From Chloroflexota bacterium (GTDB taxonomy: Bacteria; Chloroflexota; Dehalococcoidia; Tepidiformales; Tepidiformaceae): a stretch of DNA of 21,590 nt. The notes below the pieces were generated by a model. That model did not search any database and was not told the origin of the DNA. It saw nothing but the letters and a program-made list of their open reading frames with translations. The position numbers and the translations under genes were made by a program. The stretch lies in NCBI GenBank assembly GCA_963169135.1, contig CAUJEQ010000149.1:1-21590 (forward strand). The letters run 5' to 3'. This document shows, piece after piece, positions 1 to 8,260 of the stretch (the stretch's first letter is position 1; each line of letters opens with the position of its first letter).

Positions 1-1479
1 GGTTTCGTTGTAGAGGGTGAGCGCGATCTCGTAGAAGACGGTGTTGCAGGAGCGCATGAGCGCTTCGGCGATGGTGAGCAAGCCCTGGGCGCCCTCCCAG
101 TTTCGGCGGGGGGGATCGACGCCGTTCCAGATCGACCCGCACTCCAGCCGGTCGGTGGGTGTGTAGCCGCCGTAGGCCAGGCCGGCCGCGCCGGTGACAA
201 GCTTGAACGTCGAGCCCGCGGAGTACAGGCCGGTAGTCGCGCGGTTGGCCAGCGGGGCACCCTCGCTCTGCGTTATGGCTGCGAGCGCGGCCGAGTCGTT
301 TCGCTCGAACGCATCGGGATCGAAGCTGGGGGAGCTGTTGATGGCGAGGATGTCGTTCGTCCCGGGGTCGATGACGACGACGGCGCCGGCGCGCGTGCCG
401 AGGCGCTGGTGGGCGGCACGCAGGGTGCCGGCATCGAGCGTGGTCTGGACATCGCGGCCCGGCGCGTATTCGTGTGAGACGAAGGTCCTGACAACCGCTC
501 CGTCGGGAGCCAGCAGGTTCAACTCGGCACCGATGGTGCCTGCGAGGACCGCCTCCTGCGAGGCTTCGAGACCCGTCGCTCCACGGCGATCGCCGATGCG
601 GAAGCCGAGGCCACGGCGGGCGTCAAGCTCCTCGGCGGTGTATTCGCGCGTGTAGCCGACGACATGGGCCGCGGCTGGGCCCAGCGGATGGACCCTGAGC
701 GACTCGAAGTAGAGCACGACGCCAGCGAGGGGACGCAGTTTCGCGCTGGCCTCTTCGACCTTGTCGTCGGTGACCTGGCCGACACGGACACGCTGGGTGG
801 CGCCGCCGGGAGCGTCGAATGCGCCATCGACCTGCTCCTGGGTGAACCCGAACTCGACGAGGACGCGAGTGAGAGCTACGCGGTCCTGTACGAGGCTGCG
901 GTTGAGGCCGAGCATGCGGATTTCGCGGGTGACGGCGAGTTCGGCACCGTTACGGTCGAAGATCGTGCCGCGGACAGGCCGCTGGATGGTGCTCTTGAAT
1001 TCGCGGCCGTCGACCATTTCGGGGTGGAGGGCGGAAGGTTGCCAATCGACGACCCAGCCGCCGGGCGCGGAGGAGAGGTTAAGCGTTGTGGTGTATTCGA
1101 GGTCGCCGAAATAGGCTGTACTGGCGCGCACCGCCAGACGCGCGCGCCCGGCCTCGGCCGATTCGACTGTCGCCGCCAGCGAAACGAGGGTCAGCTCCGT
1201 CGCAAAGTGCGAAAAGGCGGCGGTGAACAGTTCGGGTGGATTGGCGCGCTGGGCGTCTTGTGACAGGAGCAGGTAGAGGGCATTGACATCGCCTTGCGAC
1301 CAGGCCGTGGCGTACTCCGCTGCCGTGGCGCCGGGTGAACCGGAGGCGGTAGTCACAGCCGGTCCGGCGCCGCCTGAGCCACCATCGCCACCCGACAGGG
1401 CACAGCGCGCCCCGGCCACCAGCACCCCGCTGAGGAGCCCCACAACAACTGCCGACAGGAACACGACCCGCATGGCCAT
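1..1479 (-). CDS. Penicillin-binding protein transpeptidase, 3' end cut by window edge
   Basis: Cell-wall peptidoglycan transpeptidase of the class B / MecA-like type. Reading the minus strand from the ATG at 1479 gives 493 open codons to the window edge. Residues about 5-25 are a hydrophobic signal anchor. Residues about 53-150 look like an NTF2-like MecA_N domain. The PBP dimerisation domain follows (RGTIFDRNG at 170-178), then the transpeptidase domain with the SxxK motif STFK at 423-426 (Ser423 is the predicted nucleophile) and SCN at 477-479. The KTG motif and C-terminus lie outside the window. Start choice is uncertain: in-frame ATGs exist at 1509, 1479 and 1473. The 1509 start would give a basic N-terminus (RDRWR) and has a TACAAT box 4 nt upstream. 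The gene diverges from, and overlaps, the hydrolase-like gene at 1472. The family assignment is firm; the specific PBP class is inferred. Confidence 0.9.
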   Translation of the reverse strand, partial: MAMRVVFLSAVVVGLLSGVLVAGARCALSGGDGGSGGAGPAVTTASGSPGATAAEYATAWSQGDVNALYLLLSQDAQRANPPELFTAAFSHFATELTLVSLAATVESAEAGRARLAVRASTAYFGDLEYTTTLNLSSAPGGWVVDWQPSALHPEMVDGREFKSTIQRPVRGTIFDRNGAELAVTREIRMLGLNRSLVQDRVALTRVLVEFGFTQEQVDGAFDAPGGATQRVRVGQVTDDKVEEASAKLRPLAGVVLYFESLRVHPLGPAAAHVVGYTREYTAEELDARRGLGFRIGDRRGATGLEASQEAVLAGTIGAELNLLAPDGAVVRTFVSHEYAPGRDVQTTLDAGTLRAAHQRLGTRAGAVVVIDPGTNDILAINSSPSFDPDAFERNDSAALAAITQSEGAPLANRATTGLYSAGSTFKLVTGAAGLAYGGYTPTDRLECGSIWNGVDPPRRNWEGAQGLLTIAEALMRSCNTVFYEIALTLYNET

Positions 1480-2635
1480 ACGCCACCGATCCCGGAACAC
1501 CCCCGCCATCGCGATTGTAACAGCGCTGGTGTTCGCGTTCGGTTTGTTCGGGGGCGCGTGTGGCGGGGATGGCGACGGCGCAGTGGGCACGCCGACTCCG
1601 GGCGGCGCAGATGGTCCCGGGCCGACGGTCGTGCGGGCAGAGCCGGAGGGCGAGCCGCGCACGGTCCGGCTGGGGCTGAGCTCGCTGCCGCCGGAACTCA
1701 CGAGCGACGCCTACATCCAGGCGTTCGCCACGGCGGCGCAGTACGCAGAGACGATCCTGATCCAGCGGAACCCACCGTGGCAGGACTTCCTTCCGGGGGG
1801 CCAGATCTCGAAAGAGACCGCGGACGCGACGCGGATCGAGACGGAGCTGCTGGAGCAGTACTCGAACCTGCAACTGATCTACGCCATCGACCCGACCGAC
1901 GGAGTGGTGCAGCGGAGCCGGCTGGCGAACCTCCCACCCGGGGTAGACGCGCAGAAGGGGTTCCTCGACCCGGACATCCGCAACGCGTTCATCGCCTACG
2001 CGGCGTATGTCGCGAAGAACTACCAGCCGGACTACCTGGCTCTCGGCGTCGAGATCAACATGACGTACGAGCGGGCGCCCGAGCAGTTCGCCGCCTTCGA
2101 AACGCTCTACGACGAGGCGTACGCCATCGTGAAGGGGAACAGCCCTGAGACGAAGGTCTTTCCGACATTTCAGCTCGAGGACCTCGAAGGGGCGTTCGGC
2201 GACGTGCATCCACCCCGCTGGGAGCTCATCGAGCGGTTCAGCGGGAAGATGGACGTGCTCGCGATCAGCACGTACCCGTTCCTCGGGGAAGTCCGCATGG
2301 CATCAGAGGTGCGGGCGGACTACTACTCGCAGCTCGGTCAGCACTGGGACGGGGAGATCATCATCTCCGAGACGGGATACCCCTCGGCGCCGGTCGAAGG
2401 CCGCGTGATCGTCGGCACGGAGGCAGATCAGAACGCATACCTGAAGCGGCTGCTCGACGAAGCGAACTCCCTGGGCATCAGCCATGTAGTCTGGTTCGCC
2501 GCCCTCGACCCGGCGTTTGCGAGCACGGGTGCGACCTCGGTGTTCAAGGATATCGGCCTGCGCCAGAGCGATGGATCGAACAAGCAGGCGTGGGCGACCT
2601 GGGAAGAGTGGGCACGGCGGCCGGTCGCGGAATAG
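1472..2635 (+). CDS. Secreted lipoprotein with clan-A glycoside hydrolase-like TIM barrel
   Basis: A 387-residue exported protein. A basic start (MAIRHRSR) is followed by a hydrophobic segment and a Cys at 30 (GGAC), so a lipoprotein signal is likely, then a Gly/Pro-rich linker to about residue 60. The rest resembles the (beta/alpha)8 barrel of clan GH-A (GH17/GH53-like) glycosidases. GVEIN with Glu194 sits at the usual acid/base position, although the Asn normally preceding that Glu is Val. ISETGYPS with Glu300 matches the nucleophile strand motif. VVWFAALD near the C-terminus suits the last barrel strand. The start at 1472 is preferred because it gives the signal peptide and has AGGA 11 nt upstream; the longer reading frame from 1283 only mirrors the opposite gene. 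It ends 10 bp from the convergent protease gene. The substrate is unknown; a role in wall or exopolysaccharide turnover is inferred from the neighbouring PBP. Confidence 0.75.
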   Translation: MAIRHRSRNTPAIAIVTALVFAFGLFGGACGGDGDGAVGTPTPGGADGPGPTVVRAEPEGEPRTVRLGLSSLPPELTSDAYIQAFATAAQYAETILIQRNPPWQDFLPGGQISKETADATRIETELLEQYSNLQLIYAIDPTDGVVQRSRLANLPPGVDAQKGFLDPDIRNAFIAYAAYVAKNYQPDYLALGVEINMTYERAPEQFAAFETLYDEAYAIVKGNSPETKVFPTFQLEDLEGAFGDVHPPRWELIERFSGKMDVLAISTYPFLGEVRMASEVRADYYSQLGQHWDGEIIISETGYPSAPVEGRVIVGTEADQNAYLKRLLDEANSLGISHVVWFAALDPAFASTGATSVFKDIGLRQSDGSNKQAWATWEEWARRPVAE

Positions 2636-2645
2636 CCGGCGAAGG

Positions 2646-3803
2646 TTAGGTCGTTGCCGGGGATTCCTCGGGAGCACCCACATCGGGCGTCAGCGTCTCG
2701 GCGAGCTGGAGGCGTTCCAGGATTTCGCGGCGGGTAACGAGGCCGACCATGCGGCCGTCGTCAAGGACCGGAACCTGGTTCAACCGCTTTTCGCCAAGGA
2801 GCACGAGTACTTCGACTGCCGGTGTGGTGGCAATCACGGTCACAATGCGCTCACGGGGAGTCATTGCGGACTGGGCCGGCGTGCTGCGCCACTCGTCGCG
2901 CGGGACGCGGCGGACGTCGGTGACGGTCAGGATGCCCAGGACGGTGCCCCCGTTGGCGACCATGACGGCGCGCTCGCCCTGGCCGACCATGTAGTCGTCG
3001 ACGACAGACTGGAGCGGAGTTCCAGGCGTAACGCTGGGGAAGTCTTCGCGCATGACATCGCGGGCGGTGAGCTTCTTGAGGACGCCCTCGAGCTGGAGGT
3101 TGGATGCCTCCCCCCTGGCGGCGCCAAGCAGAAACCAGCCGATAAACATCAGCCAGAGCCCATTGAAGATGAGCCCGCCGAGGAGGAGAAAGAACCCGAT
3201 GGCGATGAGGCTGTAGCCGAAGAGTTCGCCGACGTTGGAGGCGATACGGGTCGCTCGCCGGAAGCTCCCGGTCCGCTTCCAGGCGATGGAGCGAAGGACG
3301 CGGCCGCCATCGAGGGGAAAGCCGGGGAGGATGTTGAAGATGGCGAGGGCGGTGTTCACAAACGCCAGATAGAGGAGCATCGCTTCGAGCTTGTCGTTGA
3401 CATCACGGAGAGCCCAGCCGGCGAGCCCCGTCACAATGGCGATGAGCAGGCTGGTGGCGGGCCCTGCCGCGGCGATTTGGAACTCCTCACCGGCTGAGGC
3501 GGGCTGGCGGCCGAGATGCGACACACCGCCGAAAATGAAGAGGGTGATGCGGGGGACATCGAGGCCACGCCGCTTGGCGACCAGGGCGTGGGCCATCTCG
3601 TGGATCAGCACCGTCACGAACAGCAAGAGCGCGGCGCTGACGCCTACGGCCCAGTAGGCGAACGTGCTCCAGTCCTCGTACTGGTCGGGAAAGAACCCCT
3701 CGGAGAGCGAGTAGGCCACGAAGGCGAGGATGAGCAGCCACGAGGGGTGGATCTCGATGTCGATCCCGGCGATGCGGGCCACGCGGAACGAATTGCCGAA
3801 CAC
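2646..3803 (-). CDS. Site-2-type M50 zinc metalloprotease with two CBS domains
   Basis: Intramembrane protease of the S2P/SpoIVFB-like M50 family, 385 residues from the GTG at 3803. The N-terminus (RIAGIDIEIHPSWLL) is the typical first TM segment. The zinc motif HEMAH is at 68-72 and the third-ligand motif NILPGFPLDGG at 157-167, with Asp165 as ligand. Further TM segments run at about 110-130, 140-160 and 195-228. Two CBS domains follow at about 242-300 and 310-366, expected to bind adenine nucleotides and regulate the protease. I chose the GTG at 3803 over the upstream TTG at 3839: the TTG belongs to TTGGCG, a plausible -35 element 17 bp from TAGCGT, which itself lies 7 nt before the GTG. 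The gene probably has its own promoter downstream of purL. The substrate is not apparent; a nearby membrane-bound regulator is not visible. Confidence 0.9.
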   Translation of the reverse strand: MFGNSFRVARIAGIDIEIHPSWLLILAFVAYSLSEGFFPDQYEDWSTFAYWAVGVSAALLLFVTVLIHEMAHALVAKRRGLDVPRITLFIFGGVSHLGRQPASAGEEFQIAAAGPATSLLIAIVTGLAGWALRDVNDKLEAMLLYLAFVNTALAIFNILPGFPLDGGRVLRSIAWKRTGSFRRATRIASNVGELFGYSLIAIGFFLLLGGLIFNGLWLMFIGWFLLGAARGEASNLQLEGVLKKLTARDVMREDFPSVTPGTPLQSVVDDYMVGQGERAVMVANGGTVLGILTVTDVRRVPRDEWRSTPAQSAMTPRERIVTVIATTPAVEVLVLLGEKRLNQVPVLDDGRMVGLVTRREILERLQLAETLTPDVGAPEESPATT

Positions 3804-3810
3804 ATCTCCT

Positions 3811-3839
3811 ACGCTACCGGTCGCGGGCTGCCGCGCCAA
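3811..3839 (-). promoter_or_regulatory. Candidate promoter of the M50 protease gene
   Basis: TTGGCG (3839-3834) and TAGCGT (3816-3811) are separated by exactly 17 bp. The GTG start at 3803 follows 7 nt after the -10 box, so transcription would begin at or next to the start codon. An AGGAG lies between the -10 and the GTG but is too close to act as a normal ribosome binding site. Confidence 0.4.
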
Positions 3840-3913
3840 GTAGCGCAGCGACGATCAGGCCTTCAAGCAGCGCCGCAGTCGACAGCGCGCGCCCTGCCCA
3901 TGGGACAAGCCGG

Positions 3914-3932
3914 GGCACTCCCGGGGGGTGCC
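3914..3932 (-). terminator. Hairpin after purL
   Basis: An 8-bp inverted repeat (GGCACTCC / GGGGTGCC on the plus strand, one G-T pair, 3-nt loop) begins 6 nt after the purL stop codon. There is no clear T-run, so this is a stable hairpin that may stop or protect the transcript rather than a textbook intrinsic terminator. Confidence 0.4.
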
Positions 3933-3937
3933 ATGGA

Positions 3938-6160
3938 CTACAGCAGGCTTTCGTGGGCGTCGCGGAGAGCGGTCACGCTGGTCCGAAGCGGGCCGAATGA
4001 GAAGGTGTCGCCGGGGACGGTCTTGCCGAGGCGCACCACGGGGACGCCAAGTTCGTTGCCGAGGTCGTGGAGGCGCGCGGCGCCGCCGCCCTGGCGAAAC
4101 GAGTCGTCGGGGAGGCTCACCACGATGCGGCCCTGGGCCTCGCCGAAGAGCGCGGAGTCAAGCCGGCCGGCGAGATCGGCATCACCTTCGAAGCCCTGGT
4201 CGCCAAGGATGGAACATTCCGCGAGTGTGACCGCAAGGCCTCCATCGGAGCAGTCGTGGGCGTTGACGAGCAGGCCCTCGGCGTGGGCGCGGAGGACGAG
4301 CTGCTGGAGGCGCTTCTCGGCGGCCAGGTCGACGGTGGGGATGCCCGCGACGACGCCGTGGAGGGCTTCCAGGTACTCACTGCCACCGAGTGTAGCTGCC
4401 GGTTGTTCCAGCCCGGCACCGAGGAGGTACACCTGGCAGCCTGCCCCATCGAACCCTGCGCGAAGGGCCTTCGAAACGTCTTCGAGGATGCCGAGCAGGC
4501 CGATGACGGGCGTGGGGTAGATTGGACGGCCGGCCGTTTCGTTGTACAGGCTCACGTTGCCGCTGACGACGGGCGTATCGAACTGGAGGCAGGCCTCGGC
4601 GATACCGCGGACGGCATGTTCGAGCGTGTAGTACACGTCGAGCTTCTCCGGGTTGCCGAAGTTCAAGCAGTCGGTGACGGCGACCGGGGTCGCGCCCGTG
4701 CAGACCACGTTGCGGGCCGCCTCGGCGACGGCGATGGCGCCGCCGGCGTAGGGGTCGAGGTAGCAGAGCCGCCCGCTGCAATCGGTCGAAACGGCGATGC
4801 CTTTATCGGTTCCGGGGACACGGAGCACGGCCGCATCGCCGCCCGGGGGGATGACCGTGTTGTTGAGCACCTGGTGGTCGTACTGGCGGAAGACGCCGCG
4901 TTTGGAGGCGATATTCGGGCGGGAGAGCAGCTTCAGGAGCACGCCAGTCGCCTCGCCGTGCGTCACGTCGGGGAGGCGGCCTGGATCGAAGGCGTTGAGG
5001 GCCATGAGCTCGGCGGGGCGGACACCCTGGCGGCGGTACTGGGGCGGCTCGGTGGCGATGCCCACTGGCACGTGGGCGACATCGACGCCATGTTCACGGA
5101 TGACGACTTCGGTGCCAGCGGTCACCACTCCGATGGGTTCGCAGTGGAGCTCCCAGTGCTGGAAGAGCGCGGTCACCTCGGCGACGTGCTCGTTCTTGGC
5201 GATGACGAGCATGCGTTCCTGGCTCTCGCTGAGCATGACCTCGTAGGGCGTCATGCCCTGTTCGCGGCGGGGAACGTTCTCCAGGTCGAGGATGGCACCG
5301 GAGCCGCCCTTGGCGCAGCATTCGACGACTGAGCTGGTAAGGCCGGCGGCACCGAGGTCCTGGAGGCCGACAATCCAGTCGCCGTGTTCAGAGGCGAGCT
5401 CGTAGCAGGCCTCCATCAGGAGCTTTTCCATGAACGGGTTGCCGACCTGGACCGCGGGGCGCATCTCTTCGAAGCGGGCCTCGGGGTCGGTTCGGCTGGC
5501 GAGGCCGCTCGCGCCGTGGATGCCATCACGGCCAGTATCGGAACCGACGAGGAGAAAGACATTGCCTTCGCCGTGGGCCTTCGCGCTCAGGAGCTTCGCC
5601 GTTTCGGCGATGCCGACACACATGGCGTTGACGAGCGGGTTGCCGTTGTAGGCCGGGCTGAACACGACTTCGCCGCCGACGGTGGGGATGCCCAGGCAGT
5701 TGCCATAGCCGCCGATGCCGCCGACGACGCCTTCAAACAGGTAGCGGTTCTGGGGGTCATCCAGCGGGCCGAAGCGGAGCGAATCGAGGATGGCGATGGG
5801 GTAGGCGCCCATAGCGAAGATGTCGCGCACGATGCCGCCCACGCCGGTGGCAGCGCCCTGGTAGGGCTCGATGGCGGAGGGGTGGTTGTGGGATTCGACC
5901 TTCATGACCACGCAGAGGCCGCCGCCAATGTCGATGGCGCCGGCGTTTTCGGCGCCGACCTTGGTCAGGATCTGGTCGCCGCTGGAGGGGAAGAGCTTGA
6001 GCAGCGGCTTGCTGTTCTTGTAGCCGCAGTGCTCGCTCCAGAGGGAGCCGAACATGCCGAGTTCGACCTCGTTGGGCTCGCGGCCGAGTTGCTGGACGAG
6101 GAGTTCGTACTCATCGCGGCGGAGGGCAACGGCATCGAGGGCGGCCTGGTCGACTGGCAT
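3938..6160 (-). CDS. purL: Phosphoribosylformylglycinamidine synthase, synthetase subunit
   Basis: Fourth step of purine synthesis: ATP-dependent conversion of FGAR to FGAM using ammonia channelled from PurQ. At 740 residues it is the small (Bacillus-type) PurL without the fused glutaminase, which fits the separate purQ at 9504-10208. Visible family motifs include SLWSEHCGYKNSKP near residue 40, ESHNHPSAIEPYQGAATGVG near 90-115, and a duplicated AIRS-like half with SGNVSLYNET near 530. The C-terminal part contains the ATP-binding AHDCSDGGLAVTLAE segment. The ATG at 6160 is the natural start. There is no Shine-Dalgarno sequence, but TACGCT lies exactly 6 nt upstream, suggesting leaderless expression. 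No purS is visible nearby; the Bacillus-type complex normally needs it, so it is presumably encoded elsewhere. Confidence 0.97.
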   Translation of the reverse strand: MPVDQAALDAVALRRDEYELLVQQLGREPNEVELGMFGSLWSEHCGYKNSKPLLKLFPSSGDQILTKVGAENAGAIDIGGGLCVVMKVESHNHPSAIEPYQGAATGVGGIVRDIFAMGAYPIAILDSLRFGPLDDPQNRYLFEGVVGGIGGYGNCLGIPTVGGEVVFSPAYNGNPLVNAMCVGIAETAKLLSAKAHGEGNVFLLVGSDTGRDGIHGASGLASRTDPEARFEEMRPAVQVGNPFMEKLLMEACYELASEHGDWIVGLQDLGAAGLTSSVVECCAKGGSGAILDLENVPRREQGMTPYEVMLSESQERMLVIAKNEHVAEVTALFQHWELHCEPIGVVTAGTEVVIREHGVDVAHVPVGIATEPPQYRRQGVRPAELMALNAFDPGRLPDVTHGEATGVLLKLLSRPNIASKRGVFRQYDHQVLNNTVIPPGGDAAVLRVPGTDKGIAVSTDCSGRLCYLDPYAGGAIAVAEAARNVVCTGATPVAVTDCLNFGNPEKLDVYYTLEHAVRGIAEACLQFDTPVVSGNVSLYNETAGRPIYPTPVIGLLGILEDVSKALRAGFDGAGCQVYLLGAGLEQPAATLGGSEYLEALHGVVAGIPTVDLAAEKRLQQLVLRAHAEGLLVNAHDCSDGGLAVTLAECSILGDQGFEGDADLAGRLDSALFGEAQGRIVVSLPDDSFRQGGGAARLHDLGNELGVPVVRLGKTVPGDTFSFGPLRTSVTALRDAHESLL

Positions 6161-6166
6161 GGCGAT

Positions 6167-6172
6167 AGCGTA
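6167..6172 (-). promoter_or_regulatory. -10-like box immediately upstream of purL
   Basis: TACGCT on the minus strand lies 6 nt before the purL ATG. The same hexamer serves as the proposed -10 of rpsT. I could not find a convincing -35 at 16-19 bp, so this is only a candidate for a leaderless start. Confidence 0.3.
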
Positions 6173-6215
6173 GCGTGGGCGTGGCTAAGACGTGAGCGTC
6201 AGCGGGGTTGGCGGT

Positions 6216-7478
6216 TCACTCGAACAGGTAGCGGACGCCGCCGCCCGCGAACCCGCCCGAGAAGCGCAGATCCAGCGGTTCGGCGTCTTCGGGGACGACG
6301 AAGACGGCCTGGACGGTGACACGGGCGCGGTCCTCGATGCGGGCCGGCGCGGTCCGGTTGCCCACGGTGAGGATCTCGGCATAATCGCGCCGGGTCTCCA
6401 GGCCATCGTCATCATCGAACTCGTAGTGAAGACTGACGGCGGTGGAGACGATATCGGCGCGTGAGCCGGAGCGATTCCAGACTTCCCACTCGAACACGAT
6501 GATGCGCTCGCCCCGGGCGGGAGCGAGGACCAGGACGAGATCGTCTCCAGGGTCGTAGGCGCGTTCGAGGCTAAGGATGACCGGGCCATCGGCGAGCGCG
6601 GGCTCGAAGGCGATGCTCGGCCCTGAGCGGCCCTGGACCAGGCGCTCGTAGTCGAGCCGTTCCGTCTTCATGCCACCGCCAAGCGAGGCCACCGCGCCGA
6701 TCAGCACGGCATAGCCACCGGCGACAAGCCATCCACCCACGCCAGAAGCGACGGTGGTGGCGTTGCTTGCGGGCCCGGCATCGGCTGCGAGGGCATAGGG
6801 CGGGTAGCGGTCGTTGAACGAGGCGAAGTAGGCCGTGACGCGGTGGTACCAGCGCTGCACACCAACCGAGAACTGGAACATGCCCCGGGGGTAGTTGCCG
6901 GTGAAGAGGATGCCGAACCAGGCGAGTACGGTCACGACGAAAACCGCCATCGCGAGGAATTGGAGCACCACCATGTGGGGAAAGAGGAGGATGCCCTTCC
7001 AGAAGAGCACCCGCCAGCGGCTGAGGTAGCCGGAGGGCGGGTCGTCGAAATCGAGCGAGACCATGCTCTGTTCGCGGGAGAAGCTCGGGAACTGGTCGGT
7101 GAGCAGGGCACCATACGCCCAGGCACGGGCGGTGTAGTCGAAGCTGCCGCTAAGCGCGTGGAAGAGCCACATCGGGTACTTCTTGCGCCAGAAGACCGTC
7201 ATCCAGCCGAACATGAGGGCGATGGTGATGAAGTACTGGAGCAGCCCGAGGACGAGGGCGATGGGGACGAGAAGGAAGCCGCGGAAGAAGGTGCTCAGGC
7301 GGCTCAGGCGATCGGGGTAGAGCACGTCGAACGCCATGGGGTAGCGGCCGGGGGCGTTGGGTGGCGGCGGGAGCGGAGGCGTTGCCACCGCGGGCGGGGG
7401 TGGAGGGAGCGGGGCCGGCGGGGCCGCGGGTTGGTGCCCGGGCTCCGGTCCCTCGTCTGTCCCGGGTGGTGTGGTCAT
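6216..7478 (-). CDS. DUF4389 membrane protein with C-terminal soluble domain
   Basis: A 420-residue membrane protein of unknown function. Residues 1-45 are Pro-rich. Two DUF4389 modules follow, each with an amphipathic FFRxxLxxP start and two TM segments (about 60-90 and 165-195), ending in YPP/FPS motifs typical of the family. Another TM segment at about 255-275 leads to a roughly 150-residue soluble, beta-rich C-terminal region that I do not recognise; it resembles a secreted sandwich-type domain. The start at 7478 (MTTPPGTDEG) is supported by GGGAG 5-8 nt upstream; the 20 extra codons to 7538 have no such signal. It is followed 55 nt later by purL and preceded 82 nt away by a second DUF4389 gene, so the pair is probably co-transcribed and works together. 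Confidence 0.8.
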   Translation of the reverse strand: MTTPPGTDEGPEPGHQPAAPPAPLPPPPPAVATPPLPPPPNAPGRYPMAFDVLYPDRLSRLSTFFRGFLLVPIALVLGLLQYFITIALMFGWMTVFWRKKYPMWLFHALSGSFDYTARAWAYGALLTDQFPSFSREQSMVSLDFDDPPSGYLSRWRVLFWKGILLFPHMVVLQFLAMAVFVVTVLAWFGILFTGNYPRGMFQFSVGVQRWYHRVTAYFASFNDRYPPYALAADAGPASNATTVASGVGGWLVAGGYAVLIGAVASLGGGMKTERLDYERLVQGRSGPSIAFEPALADGPVILSLERAYDPGDDLVLVLAPARGERIIVFEWEVWNRSGSRADIVSTAVSLHYEFDDDDGLETRRDYAEILTVGNRTAPARIEDRARVTVQAVFVVPEDAEPLDLRFSGGFAGGGVRYLFE

Positions 7479-7560
7479 CTCGCTCCCTCTGCGCGCCCAA
7501 TACGGCGTGAACCGGCCACCGGCGCCGGTCCATGCCAAGGATACAGGGGGAGAGCGCCCG

Positions 7561-8142
7561 TCAGTTGAGGCTGAACGGCGGATACTCGTCGGTCAGGAGC
7601 GCGGCGTAGGCGTAGTAGCGCGTCTGCCAGCGCAGGAAGCCGGCGACGAAGTTGTGCATGCCGGCCGGGACCGATCCGGTGAAGAGCGCTGCGAACCAGG
7701 CGATAAGGAGGACAACCTGGGCGGCGATCTGGAGGAAGTAGAGGACGATGTAGTGCGGGATGATCATGAAGACGCGGAAGAAGACGGTCATCCGGTTCCG
7801 GCCCTCGGCCTGGGCCTCTCCCGCGAAGCGGACCGGGTACGAGGTGTCCGGTCCCATCGAGAACGGCGGATAGGCTCCGGTCAGCAGATACATGTACCCG
7901 TTCATGCGGGCGCTCCAGTGGAAGACGTTGACGACGAACGACGACATGCCGGCCGGGTAGGAGCCCGTGAACAGGATGATGAACCAGGCAGCAAGGGTGA
8001 TGAGGGTGGCAACGACGCCGAGCAGGGCGACGATGATGGCATGGGGGATGACCATGATGATGCGGAAGAAGACGGTCAGCCGGCTCTGGGGCGCGGCGGG
8101 GTCGACATCCAACGTGAACGGATATGCGGGAGCCATGCTCAC
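7561..8142 (-). CDS. DUF4389 membrane protein, two tandem modules
   Basis: A 193-residue membrane protein of unknown function, made almost entirely of two DUF4389 repeats. The halves align without difficulty: RLTVFFRIIMVIPH against RMTVFFRVFMIIPH, LFTGSYPAGM against LFTGSVPAGM, and YPPFSMG against YPPFSLN. Each repeat has about two TM segments. The GTG at 8142 is chosen because GAGGAG lies 9 nt upstream; the ATG at 8136, two codons on, would place the ribosome binding site too far away. A promoter candidate lies at 8217-8246, just after the acyl-CoA dehydrogenase gene. The 320-codon open frame extending up to 8520 is not supported, because it runs through the end of that dehydrogenase gene. 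Confidence 0.8.
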   Translation of the reverse strand: MSMAPAYPFTLDVDPAAPQSRLTVFFRIIMVIPHAIIVALLGVVATLITLAAWFIILFTGSYPAGMSSFVVNVFHWSARMNGYMYLLTGAYPPFSMGPDTSYPVRFAGEAQAEGRNRMTVFFRVFMIIPHYIVLYFLQIAAQVVLLIAWFAALFTGSVPAGMHNFVAGFLRWQTRYYAYAALLTDEYPPFSLN

Positions 8143-8216
8143 GAAACGGTTCTCCTCGGCCGGCCACCTTTTGTGATTGTGGCCCGCGCCTTTCCGGCTC
8201 TGCTCCGGATAGAAGA

Positions 8217-8246
8217 TTTGTACGCCCGCATACACGCTTTTGTAAA
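8217..8246 (-). promoter_or_regulatory. Candidate promoter of the DUF4389 gene pair
   Basis: TTTACA (8246-8241) and TACAAA (8222-8217) are spaced by 18 bp on the minus strand in an AT-richer stretch between the dehydrogenase stop and the GTG at 8142. Five of six -35 and four of six -10 positions match the consensus. Confidence 0.45.
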
Positions 8247-8260
8247 GAAACTGGATGAAA

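Noticed and set aside
1283..1471. N-terminal extension of the hydrolase-like gene from an ATG at 1283
   Set aside because: The extra codons mirror the PBP gene, and the signal peptide begins at 1472.
1079..2209. 376-codon open frame on the minus strand
   Set aside because: It is out of frame with the PBP gene, opposes the hydrolase-like gene, is Arg-rich and shows no family motif; a GC-rich shadow.
2636..2645. Bidirectional terminator between the hydrolase-like and M50 protease genes
   Set aside because: Only 10 bp separate the stops and no stable stem with T-runs is visible.
3804..3839. TTG start of the M50 protease
   Set aside because: The TTG is better read as part of a -35 element, and the 12 added residues are not typical of the family.
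4067..6319. Long plus-strand open frames opposite purL
   Set aside because: Compositional shadows rich in Val, Ala, Glu and Gly, without motifs; purL is certain on the other strand.
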